A DNA stretch of 5,644 nt from assembly GCA_016234955.1 (NCBI GenBank), contig JACRNN010000297.1, positions 1 through 5,644 on the forward strand. Reading direction: 5' to 3'. The stretch comes from Deltaproteobacteria bacterium. Its GTDB lineage: Bacteria > Desulfobacterota > GWC2-55-46. Shown here one piece after another: positions 1-5,608 of this stretch. The translations under genes and the position numbers were made by a program. Positions within the stretch are counted from its first letter, which is position 1. Every line of letters begins with the position of its first letter. The notes beneath the pieces were generated by a model. It was not told where the DNA came from and ran no database searches. It worked only from the letters and a program-made list of their open reading frames with translations.

Positions 1-833
1 TAGGCACGTCCGCGGTCTCCATAAGCTTCGCGGCGGTCGAGCTCGCCAAGAAGATATTCGGGGACCTCTCCGGCAAGGCCGTGATGCTCGTAGGGGCCGG
101 AGAGATGGCCGAGCTCGCCGCAAAGCACCTCCTGTCCTGCAACATACGGGAGATATTCGTGGCGAACAGGACGTACGAGAAGGCCATCGAATTCGCAAAG
201 GGCTGCGGCGGCACGGCGGTCATGTTCAGGGAGTTCCCCCACTTCCTCAAGAACGTCGATATCGTCATCGCCTCCACCGCCGCGCCCAACTTCATAATAA
301 GGCCGGACATGGTGCAGGAGGTGATGCGTGAGCGCAAATACAGGCCCATGTTCTTCATAGACATCTCGGTGCCGCGCAATATCGACCCGCTCGTGAACGA
401 CGTCGACAACGCCTACGTCTATGACGTGGACGACCTGCAGGGGGTGGTCGCGGCCAACCTCCAGGAGAGGGCCAAGGAGGCCCGGCTCGCCGAGAACATA
501 GTCGATGAGGAGATAGAGAAGTTCTACCGCTGGATAAAGTCCCTCGACGTGGTGCCCACCATCATAGCGCTCCGGCGGTTCTGCGACGGGATAAGGAAGA
601 CCGAGGTCGATAAGGCGGCGTCCGCGATGGGCAACCTATCCGAGAAGGACAGGAAGGTCCTGGAGGCCATGACCTCGGCCATAGTGAACAAGATACTGCA
701 CAACCCCGTGACGCACATCAAGAAAGAGGCCAACAAGATAGAGGGCGACCTCTACATAGAGACCATAAGGACGCTCTTTGACCTGCCCTCGGACGAGGAC
801 GCCATGAAAAAGGCGAACAACGACGAGGAGTAG
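1..833 (+). CDS. hemA: Glutamyl-tRNA reductase, 3' part (5' end off window)
   Basis: HemA reduces glutamyl-tRNA(Glu) with NADPH to glutamate-1-semialdehyde, the first committed step of C5-route tetrapyrrole synthesis in the cytoplasm. The frame is open from base 3 to the TAG at 831-833, giving 276 visible residues; bacterial HemA is about 420-430, so roughly 150 N-terminal residues, including the catalytic Cys domain, lie off the left edge. The visible part begins with the typical GTSAVSISFAAVELAKKIF segment, then the nucleotide-binding loop VGAGEMA (about bases 90-110), VANRT, IASTAAP, DISVPRNIDP and YDVDDLQ, all standard for the NADPH domain. The Glu/Arg/Lys-rich helices after that (about base 440 onward) are the dimerisation domain and include NKILHNP. 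The GTG at 81 is internal, not a start. No frameshift is seen in the visible part. The C terminus (DLPSDED plus a charged tail) is of normal length. Identification is firm from motifs. Confidence 0.97.
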   Translation, partial: GTSAVSISFAAVELAKKIFGDLSGKAVMLVGAGEMAELAAKHLLSCNIREIFVANRTYEKAIEFAKGCGGTAVMFREFPHFLKNVDIVIASTAAPNFIIRPDMVQEVMRERKYRPMFFIDISVPRNIDPLVNDVDNAYVYDVDDLQGVVAANLQERAKEARLAENIVDEEIEKFYRWIKSLDVVPTIIALRRFCDGIRKTEVDKAASAMGNLSEKDRKVLEAMTSAIVNKILHNPVTHIKKEANKIEGDLYIETIRTLFDLPSDEDAMKKANNDEE

Positions 834-900
834 GGGCGTTGCCACTGAGTCAGCCGGGCGCGGCGCGACAAACACGTCTTTTGATAAATCAATTGGTTTG

Positions 901-936
901 AGATTGCTTCGCCGCAAAAAACGTACCTCGCAATGG
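901..936. repeat. Possible remnant of a dispersed inverted repeat
   Basis: In the hemA-hemC spacer, AGATTGCTTCGCCGC (901-915) and CCTCGCAATGG (926-936) match the two ends of a type of short palindromic repeat I recall from many deltaproteobacterial and Nitrospirota genomes (arms like GATTGCTTCG and CTCGCAATG). ATTGC at 903-907 pairs with GCAAT at 930-934. The middle (AAAAAACGTA) is not as I remember it, so this may be a decayed copy. The family assignment is from memory; only the short inverted arms are seen directly. The rest of the spacer (834-985) shows no convincing promoter or terminator. Confidence 0.3.
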
Positions 937-970
937 GCGATGCGATGCTTTTTCAACATCCTTTACAGAT

Positions 971-977
971 AGAAGGG
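971..977 (+). promoter_or_regulatory. Ribosome binding site supporting the TTG start of hemC
   Basis: AGAAGGG lies 8 bases before the TTG at 986, a normal spacing for a Shine-Dalgarno site. Reading the same frame upstream gives no ATG or GTG close by, and HemC homology begins directly after this TTG, so this site fixes the start. Confidence 0.65.
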
Positions 978-985
978 CGGCCGTT

Positions 986-1930
986 TTGCAAAAAAAGATA
1001 GTCATAGGGACAAGGGGGAGCAAGCTCGCTCTCTGGCAGGCCGAGTGGGTGAAGTCCGAGATAGAGAAGAGACACCCAGGTATCGAGGTTTCCCTCGAAA
1101 AGATAAAGACCACCGGCGACAAGATACTCGACGTGCCGCTGGCAAAGGTCGGAGGCAAAGGGCTCTTTGTCAAGGAGATAGAGGAGGCGCTCCTTGAAGG
1201 CAGGGTCCACCTCGCGGTACACTCGATGAAGGACGTGCCCACAATATTCCCGGACGGGCTCCACCTCCGGTGCATCACGCATAGGGAAGACCCGCGGGAC
1301 GCCCTGATAAGCAGGGGCAACGTAAAGCTCTCAGGCCTGCCGAAAGGGGCGCGCATCGGGACTTCGAGCCTGAGAAGACAGGCCCAACTCCTCCGTATCC
1401 GTCCGGACTTTGATATACTACAGCTCAGGGGCAACCTCGACACGAGGCTTAAAAAGCTCGATAACGGGGGGTTCGACGCAATAATACTGGCCGGCGCCGG
1501 GGTAAAGAGGCTCGGCTGGCAGGACCGCATCACGGAGTTGCTATCCCCTGAGATCAGCCTCCCGGCCATAGGCCAGGGCGCCCTCGGCATAGAGACGAGG
1601 ACCGGGGACGAGCACATAAACGGGCTCGTGGCCTTCTTCGACGACCCGGAGACCTCCTGCGCCGTGAGGGCCGAAAGGGCGCTATTGAAGAGGCTTGAGG
1701 GCGGGTGCCAGGTGCCGATAGCCGCGTACGGCGCCCTTGAAGGAGATACGCTCAGGCTCACCGGCCTCGTGGCGAGCACTGACGGCAAGACCGTCGTGAA
1801 AGACGCCGTCTCCGGGCCCAAGGACAGGGCCGAGGCCCTGGGCGTCGAGCTTGCCGAAAGGCTCCTCAAGATGGGCGCTTACGACATACTCAAAGACCTG
1901 TACGAGGTCAAACCGCCGGGGGGCGCGTAA
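986..1930 (+). CDS. hemC: Hydroxymethylbilane synthase (porphobilinogen deaminase)
   Basis: HemC is a cytoplasmic enzyme that joins four porphobilinogens head to tail into hydroxymethylbilane, using a covalently bound dipyrromethane cofactor. The 314-residue product matches the family length (E. coli 313). Visible motifs: IGTRGSKLALWQA at 7-19; KTTGDKI at 41-47; GKGLFVKEIE at 57-66; HSMKDVP at 79-85, with the catalytic Asp at 83; IGTSSLRRQAQL at 124-135, with the substrate-binding Arg pair at 130-131; LRGNLDTRLKKL at 147-158; LPAIGQGALGIE at 192-203; and the cofactor loop ERALLKRLEGGCQVPIAAYG at 230-249, with the cofactor-bearing Cys at 241. It starts with TTG, preceded by AGAAGGG, and no better in-frame start exists. 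The stop lies 7 bases before the protease gene, so the two are very likely cotranscribed. All key residues are present and nothing is truncated. Confidence 0.97.
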   Translation: MQKKIVIGTRGSKLALWQAEWVKSEIEKRHPGIEVSLEKIKTTGDKILDVPLAKVGGKGLFVKEIEEALLEGRVHLAVHSMKDVPTIFPDGLHLRCITHREDPRDALISRGNVKLSGLPKGARIGTSSLRRQAQLLRIRPDFDILQLRGNLDTRLKKLDNGGFDAIILAGAGVKRLGWQDRITELLSPEISLPAIGQGALGIETRTGDEHINGLVAFFDDPETSCAVRAERALLKRLEGGCQVPIAAYGALEGDTLRLTGLVASTDGKTVVKDAVSGPKDRAEALGVELAERLLKMGAYDILKDLYEVKPPGGA

Positions 1931-1937
1931 AAACGGA

Positions 1938-2693
1938 ATGATACTATCGATACTTGCGTTCCTCTTTGTCTTTACCATCGTTGTGCTTGTGCATGAGTCG
2001 GGCCACTTTATCGCGGCGAGAAAGACCGGGGTAAAGGCATATGAGTTCTCGATAGGGTTTCCGTTCAGCCCTAAGATAGCCACTTTATTCAGGCACGGTG
2101 AGACCGAGTTCACGCTCCGGCTGCTGCCCCTCGGCGGCTTTGTAAGCTTCTCGAAAGACGCTGAAGAAGGGACGGCCCATCAATTCCTGTCGGAAAAAAG
2201 ATGGAAGAGGTTCATAATCGCCTCGGCCGGCTCCGTCTTCAATATCGCCTTCGCCTTTATCGCCCTTTTAGCGGCTTATCTCCTCGGAAGAGATATGGGC
2301 CTGATAGATGGAGCGGCGGCAAGCCTGAAGGCCATCGAGACCGCAACGGCCGGCACCGTCAAACTGCTCTTCGGACTCTTTTCCGGCAGAGGTTCCCTTG
2401 AAGGCCTTTCCGGGCCCATAGGGATAGCCGCTCTGGCCGGCAAGGCCGCCCACGGCGGCCTTGCCGGCCTCGTCTACTTCACCGGCATGCTCAGCCTGAG
2501 CCTGGGGATATTGAATCTGCTCCCCCTGCCCGCGCTCGACGGGGGGCACATCCTGATAATACTCATCGAATCCATAAAAAGGCGGCCGTTGAGCATCGGC
2601 GCATATAAGGCGATCAGCGCAGCGGGCATATCGTTTTTACTTGTTCTCACGCTCATCGTAAGCTATAAAGACATTCTAAGGATATTCGCCTGA
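1938..2693 (+). CDS. PDZ-less site-2 protease (M50 family, RseP-like)
   Basis: A 251-residue polytopic membrane protein with the zinc motif HESGH at 19-23 inside the first hydrophobic segment (about 2-18) and the second motif NLLPLPALDGG at 193-203, with the zinc-ligand Asp at 201. These define site-2-type intramembrane proteases, which cut membrane-anchored regulators. Between them lie SIGFP (38-42), LPLGGFVSF (64-72), a hydrophobic segment with FNIAFAF (101-107), and LEGLSGPIGIA (154-164). All align by eye with E. coli RseP, except that the periplasmic PDZ region expected between about 118 and 125 is missing. A last hydrophobic segment spans about 226-242. The ATG at 1938 is chosen because it puts the HESGH helix at the N terminus as in the family; an upstream in-frame ATG at 1851 would overlap hemC by 80 bases and add a non-family extension. 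There is no good Shine-Dalgarno, so translation may be coupled to hemC, 7 bases upstream. The substrate is unknown; a role in heme regulation is only suggested by position. Confidence 0.88.
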   Translation: MILSILAFLFVFTIVVLVHESGHFIAARKTGVKAYEFSIGFPFSPKIATLFRHGETEFTLRLLPLGGFVSFSKDAEEGTAHQFLSEKRWKRFIIASAGSVFNIAFAFIALLAAYLLGRDMGLIDGAAASLKAIETATAGTVKLLFGLFSGRGSLEGLSGPIGIAALAGKAAHGGLAGLVYFTGMLSLSLGILNLLPLPALDGGHILIILIESIKRRPLSIGAYKAISAAGISFLLVLTLIVSYKDILRIFA

Positions 2694-2753
2694 CGCGGAA
2701 TCCGCCGGCGAAGGGACAATGAAACCTCCCCGGGCTTGAATGCCCGATGGGCT

Positions 2754-2769
2754 TCAGAACGCTAAAAAA
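2754..2769 (+). repeat. 16-base motif copy 1, leader of cobA-hemD
   Basis: TCAGAACGCTAAAAAA ends 2 bases before the ATG of cobA-hemD. The same 16 bases occur at 4424-4439 upstream of hemB. There is no clear Shine-Dalgarno between this motif and the ATG. It could be a regulator site, a translation element or a duplicated leader; the sequence alone does not decide. Confidence 0.6.
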
Positions 2770-2771
2770 AC

Positions 2772-4301
2772 ATGCCGAAGAAGCAGGGAAATATCTATCT
2801 GGTGGGCGCGGGCCCAGGCGACCCGGGCCTCATAACCGTAAAGGGCCTTGAGGCGATAAAAGAGGCGGATTGCATAATATACGACTTCCTTGCGACCTCG
2901 CGCCTCCTTGAGCACGCGAAAAAAGGGGCCGAGTCCATATACGTCGGCAAGAAGGGGCGCTTCGAGTCCGTCTCACAGGAGGAGATAAACAGGCTCATAA
3001 TAGAGAAGGCCCGAAAGGGCAAGACCGTGGCGAGGCTCAAGGGCGGAGACCCCTTCATATTCGGGAGGGGCGGTGAAGAGGCCGAGGAGATTGTCAGGGC
3101 CGGGCTTCCCTTCGAGGTCATACCAGGGGTGACTTCGGCCGTGGCGGTCCCGGCATACGCGGGGGTGCCGCTTACCCACAGGGGCCTCTCCTCCTCCGTG
3201 ACCTTCATAACAGGGCAGGAAGACCCGAGGAAAGAGGCATCCAAGATAGCGTGGGACAGGATACTTCCCGGAAGCGGCACCCTGGTATTCCTCATGGGGT
3301 GGAAGAACCTGCCGCTCATAGCACAGAGGCTTATCGAGAGCGGGTGGGCCCCTTCCACCCCCGTAGCGGTGATAAGATGGGGCACCCTGCCCAAGCAGGT
3401 GACGATAAGAGGGCGGCTCGACAACATAGGGGGGCTATCGAAAGAGAAGGGGCTTAAGCCGCCGGTAATCACCGTCGTAGGCGACGTCGTGGGGCTGAGG
3501 GAGAGGCTCAACTGGTTCGAGTCCAGGCCGCTCTTCGGCAGGCGTATACTCGTCACGCGGGCCCTTGAGCAGGCCGGGGAGTTCTCCAGGCTCCTTGAGG
3601 GCCAGGGCGCCGAGGCGATAACGTTCCCCACGATAAGGACGCTCCCCCCCTCGGACTGGAAGGGGCTCGACGGGGCCATAAATAGGCTCTCCACATACGA
3701 CTGGGCGATATTCACGAGCGTCAACGGGGTCAAGTACTTCTTCGAGAGGCTCCTCAAGTCAGGCAAGGACTTGAGGGATCTGAAGGGGGTCAAGGTCTGC
3801 GCCATAGGGCCCATGACAGAGAAGGCGATAAGGGCGCTCAACATCAGGGTCGACCTCACCCCGAAGGAGTACAGGGCCGAGGCGATAATAGCGGCGCTCG
3901 GCAGGAAGAACATAAAAGGCAAGAGGTTCCTCCTCGCCAGGGCGCAAAAGGGACGCGAGGTGCTGCCCGTTGAGATAAAGAGGCTCGGCGGCAGGATAGA
4001 CGTCGTAGCCGCCTACAGGACGGTGAGGCCGCGGAAAGAGGCCGGAGGGCTTGAAAAGCTCTTCATGAGCGGCGGGATAGATGTCGTGACATTCACCTCC
4101 TCATCGACGGTCACGAACTTCCTGAGCCTGTTTAAGAAGGGCGCGGCCAAGGGGCTCCTTAAAAACGTGAGTATCGCCTGCATAGGCCCCATTACCGCCG
4201 ATACGGCGCGGAGCCGCGGCCTCAACGTCGATATAATGCCCAAGGAGTACACCGTCCCGGCGCTTACGGCGGCGATGGCGGATTATTACGGGAAAAAGTG
4301 A
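2772..4301 (+). CDS. cobA-hemD: Fused uroporphyrinogen-III C-methyltransferase / uroporphyrinogen-III synthase
   Basis: A 509-residue two-domain cytoplasmic enzyme. Residues about 5-245 are the SAM-dependent methyltransferase (SUMT, CobA/CysG-C type) that turns uroporphyrinogen III into precorrin-2: YLVGAGPGDPGLIT at 9-22, VARLKGGDPFIFGRGGEE at 86-103, VIPGVTSAVAVPAYAGVPLT at 116-135, and GTLVFLMGW at 169-177. Residues about 252-509 are HemD, which closes hydroxymethylbilane to uroporphyrinogen III: GRRILVTRALEQAGEF at 256-271, IFTSVNGVKYFF at 313-324, VCAIGPMTEKAI at 342-353, AAYRTVRP at 413-420, VTFTSSSTVTNF at 439-450, and ACIGPITADTA at 469-479. Fusions of this order are known in Clostridia and deltaproteobacteria; the product of one half is the substrate of the other. 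Both domains look complete, with no frameshift. The ATG at 2772 is the first codon before the methyltransferase homology, though it lacks a Shine-Dalgarno. Codon use is rich in ATA and AGG. It sits 78 bases after the protease. Confidence 0.96.
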   Translation: MPKKQGNIYLVGAGPGDPGLITVKGLEAIKEADCIIYDFLATSRLLEHAKKGAESIYVGKKGRFESVSQEEINRLIIEKARKGKTVARLKGGDPFIFGRGGEEAEEIVRAGLPFEVIPGVTSAVAVPAYAGVPLTHRGLSSSVTFITGQEDPRKEASKIAWDRILPGSGTLVFLMGWKNLPLIAQRLIESGWAPSTPVAVIRWGTLPKQVTIRGRLDNIGGLSKEKGLKPPVITVVGDVVGLRERLNWFESRPLFGRRILVTRALEQAGEFSRLLEGQGAEAITFPTIRTLPPSDWKGLDGAINRLSTYDWAIFTSVNGVKYFFERLLKSGKDLRDLKGVKVCAIGPMTEKAIRALNIRVDLTPKEYRAEAIIAALGRKNIKGKRFLLARAQKGREVLPVEIKRLGGRIDVVAAYRTVRPRKEAGGLEKLFMSGGIDVVTFTSSSTVTNFLSLFKKGAAKGLLKNVSIACIGPITADTARSRGLNVDIMPKEYTVPALTAAMADYYGKK

Positions 4302-4354
4302 ACCCTGGGGGGGGGATGAACCACCCCGGAGCAAGCTACTGGGTATCCGAAGGA

Positions 4355-4384
4355 GTATATATTTTTTATACGCGGCAAACCGCG
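4355..4384. other. AT-rich stretch and small hairpin upstream of hemB
   Basis: A run of A and T at 4356-4370 is framed by GTATA (4355-4359) and TATAC (4367-4371), and followed by a 5-base-pair hairpin CGCGG-CAAA-CCGCG (4371-4384). In this GC-rich window the AT-rich block may mark a promoter region for hemB, but I find no well-spaced -35/-10 pair. The T run comes before the hairpin, so it is not a + strand terminator. AAGGAG at 4350-4355 resembles a Shine-Dalgarno but has no start codon behind it. Confidence 0.25.
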
Positions 4385-4423
4385 CTTAATTTGCCCGAAG
4401 TAAACATTAAAACCCCGGTGATA

Positions 4424-4439
4424 TCAGAACGCTAAAAAA
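4424..4439 (+). repeat. 16-base motif copy 2, leader of hemB
   Basis: TCAGAACGCTAAAAAA is identical to 2754-2769. As in copy 1, an ATG follows after exactly 2 bases (4442), but that ATG is out of frame with hemB, whose real start is at 4449. The matching spacing suggests a copied leader or a conserved control element. Confidence 0.6.
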
Positions 4440-4442
4440 GGA
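4437..4442 (+). promoter_or_regulatory. Ribosome binding site of hemB
   Basis: AAAGGA lies 6 bases before the ATG at 4449, a good Shine-Dalgarno spacing. It favours 4449 over the out-of-frame ATG at 4442, which would overlap the site itself. Confidence 0.65.
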
Positions 4443-4448
4443 TGGATT

Positions 4449-5423
4449 ATGGAATTTCCGAGCTACAGGCCAAGGAGGCTCAGGAAGAGCGAGACACTGA
4501 GAAAGTTGACGAGGGAGACGGAACTCTCCACGGACGACTTCATCCTCCCGCTCTTTGTCACCTACGGCAAGGGGGTGAAAAAGCCGATAAAATCCATGCC
4601 AGGCCACTTCCAGCTCTCCGTGGACAATATCGTCAAGGAGGCCGAAGAGGTGCGCTCCCTCGGCATCCCGGCCGTCATACTCTTCGGCATACCGGAGCAC
4701 AAGGACGACATCGGGTCCGGCGCCATAGACCCCAACGGCCCGGCGCAGCAGGCCATAAAGGCGATAAAGGACACGGCCCCGGAGCTCATGGTGATAACCG
4801 ACGTCTGCATGTGCGAATACACCTCGCACGGCCACTGCGGCATCATAGTAGACAACGACGTCGACAACGACTCCACGCTTGAGCTTTTGAGGAACGAGGC
4901 TCTCACCCACGCCGAGGCCGGGGCCGACATGGTGGCCCCTTCGGACATGATGGACGGCAGGGTGGCGGCCATCAGGTCGATGCTCGATGAGAACGGCTTC
5001 TCGCGTGTCCCGATAATGAGCTACTCGGCCAAGTACGCCAGCGCCTTCTACGGCCCTTTCAGGGAGGCGGCCGAATCGACCCCTCAGTTCGGGGACAGAC
5101 GGAGCTACCAGATGGACCCGTCCAACGCCGAGGAGGCGTTGAGGGAGGTCATGCTCGATATAAACGAGGGGGCCGATATAGTCATGGTAAAGCCGGCCCT
5201 GCCGTACCTCGACATCATCAGGAGGATAAAGGACAGGACCGGGTATCCGGTGGCCGCGTACAACGTGAGCGGGGAGTTCTCCATGATAAAGGCCGCCGCG
5301 GAGCGCGGCTGGCTCGACGGTGAACAGGCGATGATGGAGTCGCTTCTGTCGATAAAGAGGGCCGGGGCCGATATGATACTCACCTACTTCGCCAAGGAGG
5401 CGGCAATGGTCCTTCGGAAATAA
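4449..5423 (+). CDS. hemB: Porphobilinogen synthase (delta-aminolevulinic acid dehydratase), Zn type
   Basis: HemB condenses two 5-aminolevulinates into porphobilinogen in the cytoplasm, supplying HemC encoded in the same cluster. The 324-residue product equals the usual bacterial length. Visible motifs: RPRRLRKSE at 7-15; LPLFVTYG at 33-40; GIPEHKDDIGSGA at 80-92; the zinc-binding loop DVCMCEYTSHGHCG at 118-131, with Cys at 120, 122 and 130; APSDMMDGRV at 163-172; the two active-site lysines in SYSAKYAS (Lys195) and MVKPALPYLDI (Lys248, the Schiff-base lysine); and YNVSGEF at 271-277. The three cysteines mark the Zn-dependent class, as opposed to the Mg-only class with Asp/Ala in this loop. 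The start at 4449 is supported by AAAGGA and by an in-frame stop at 4419-4421. Gene and protein look intact. It is 147 bases from cobA-hemD, so it may be in the same operon or have its own promoter. Confidence 0.97.
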   Translation: MEFPSYRPRRLRKSETLRKLTRETELSTDDFILPLFVTYGKGVKKPIKSMPGHFQLSVDNIVKEAEEVRSLGIPAVILFGIPEHKDDIGSGAIDPNGPAQQAIKAIKDTAPELMVITDVCMCEYTSHGHCGIIVDNDVDNDSTLELLRNEALTHAEAGADMVAPSDMMDGRVAAIRSMLDENGFSRVPIMSYSAKYASAFYGPFREAAESTPQFGDRRSYQMDPSNAEEALREVMLDINEGADIVMVKPALPYLDIIRRIKDRTGYPVAAYNVSGEFSMIKAAAERGWLDGEQAMMESLLSIKRAGADMILTYFAKEAAMVLRK

Positions 5424-5556
5424 TCTCGCCTCAATGCGCCACAGTCTCATTGAAAAAATCTACTACCATCGACTAACAGGATGCGGAAAAACCCAAAATA
5501 GAGTTAGGTTGCTCAAAAAGTCACGGATGCGAGGAGTCGAGAAAGTGAGGCGGGGC

Positions 5557-5586
5557 TCCCATTGCGTCTTTACAATTGCAATGGGA
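5557..5586. repeat. Inner hairpin, perhaps inserted in the repeat
   Basis: TCCCATTGC (5557-5565) pairs perfectly with GCAATGGGA (5578-5586) around a 12-base loop. The surrounding stretch 5553-5586 is flanked by AGGCG at 5548-5552 and again at 5587-5591, which looks like a 5-base target duplication. No T run follows, so it is unlikely to be a terminator. Confidence 0.55.
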
Positions 5587-5587
5587 A

Positions 5588-5608
5588 GGCGTACTTGTAT
5601 TGTACGCC
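5588..5608. repeat. Central hairpin of the repeat element
   Basis: GGCGTAC (5588-5594) pairs perfectly with GTACGCC (5602-5608) around the loop TTGTATT. It forms the centre of the larger palindromic element and has no T tract after it. Confidence 0.65.

Noticed and set aside
881..908. Possible promoter TTGATA for hemC
   Set aside because: At the right spacing the -10 box would read ATTGCT, a poor match, and the sequence overlaps the repeat-like segment.
889..1869. Long minus-strand open frame opposite hemC
   Set aside because: Ser/Pro/Leu-rich shadow of hemC, with no family motif and no ribosome site of note.
1851..1937. Longer version of the protease starting at the ATG at 1851
   Set aside because: It would overlap hemC by 80 bases and add 29 polar residues before the first membrane helix, unlike the family.
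2719..2739. Six-codon leader frame (MKPPRA) before cobA-hemD, with a Pro-Pro pair
   Set aside because: The upstream AAGGGA is only 2 bases from the ATG, and a frame this short is expected by chance; nothing links it to a control hairpin other than a weak 5-pair stem at 2731-2746.
2795..3922. Long minus-strand open frame opposite cobA-hemD
   Set aside because: Low-complexity shadow; the plus strand has all family motifs in frame.
4442..4882. Frame starting at the ATG at 4442
   Set aside because: It overlaps hemB in another frame and its product has no family features; the hemB frame has a better-placed ribosome site and full homology.
4407..5450. Long minus-strand open frame (347 codons) opposite hemB
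   Set aside because: Its product is His/Arg/Gly/Val-rich with no recognisable domain, and it is an antisense shadow of a clearly conserved hemB in GC-rich DNA.
5431..5453. Inverted repeat TCAATG/CATTGA just after hemB as a terminator
   Set aside because: The stem is weak and AT-rich with an 11-base loop, and is followed by A, not T, so it does not fit a + strand intrinsic terminator.
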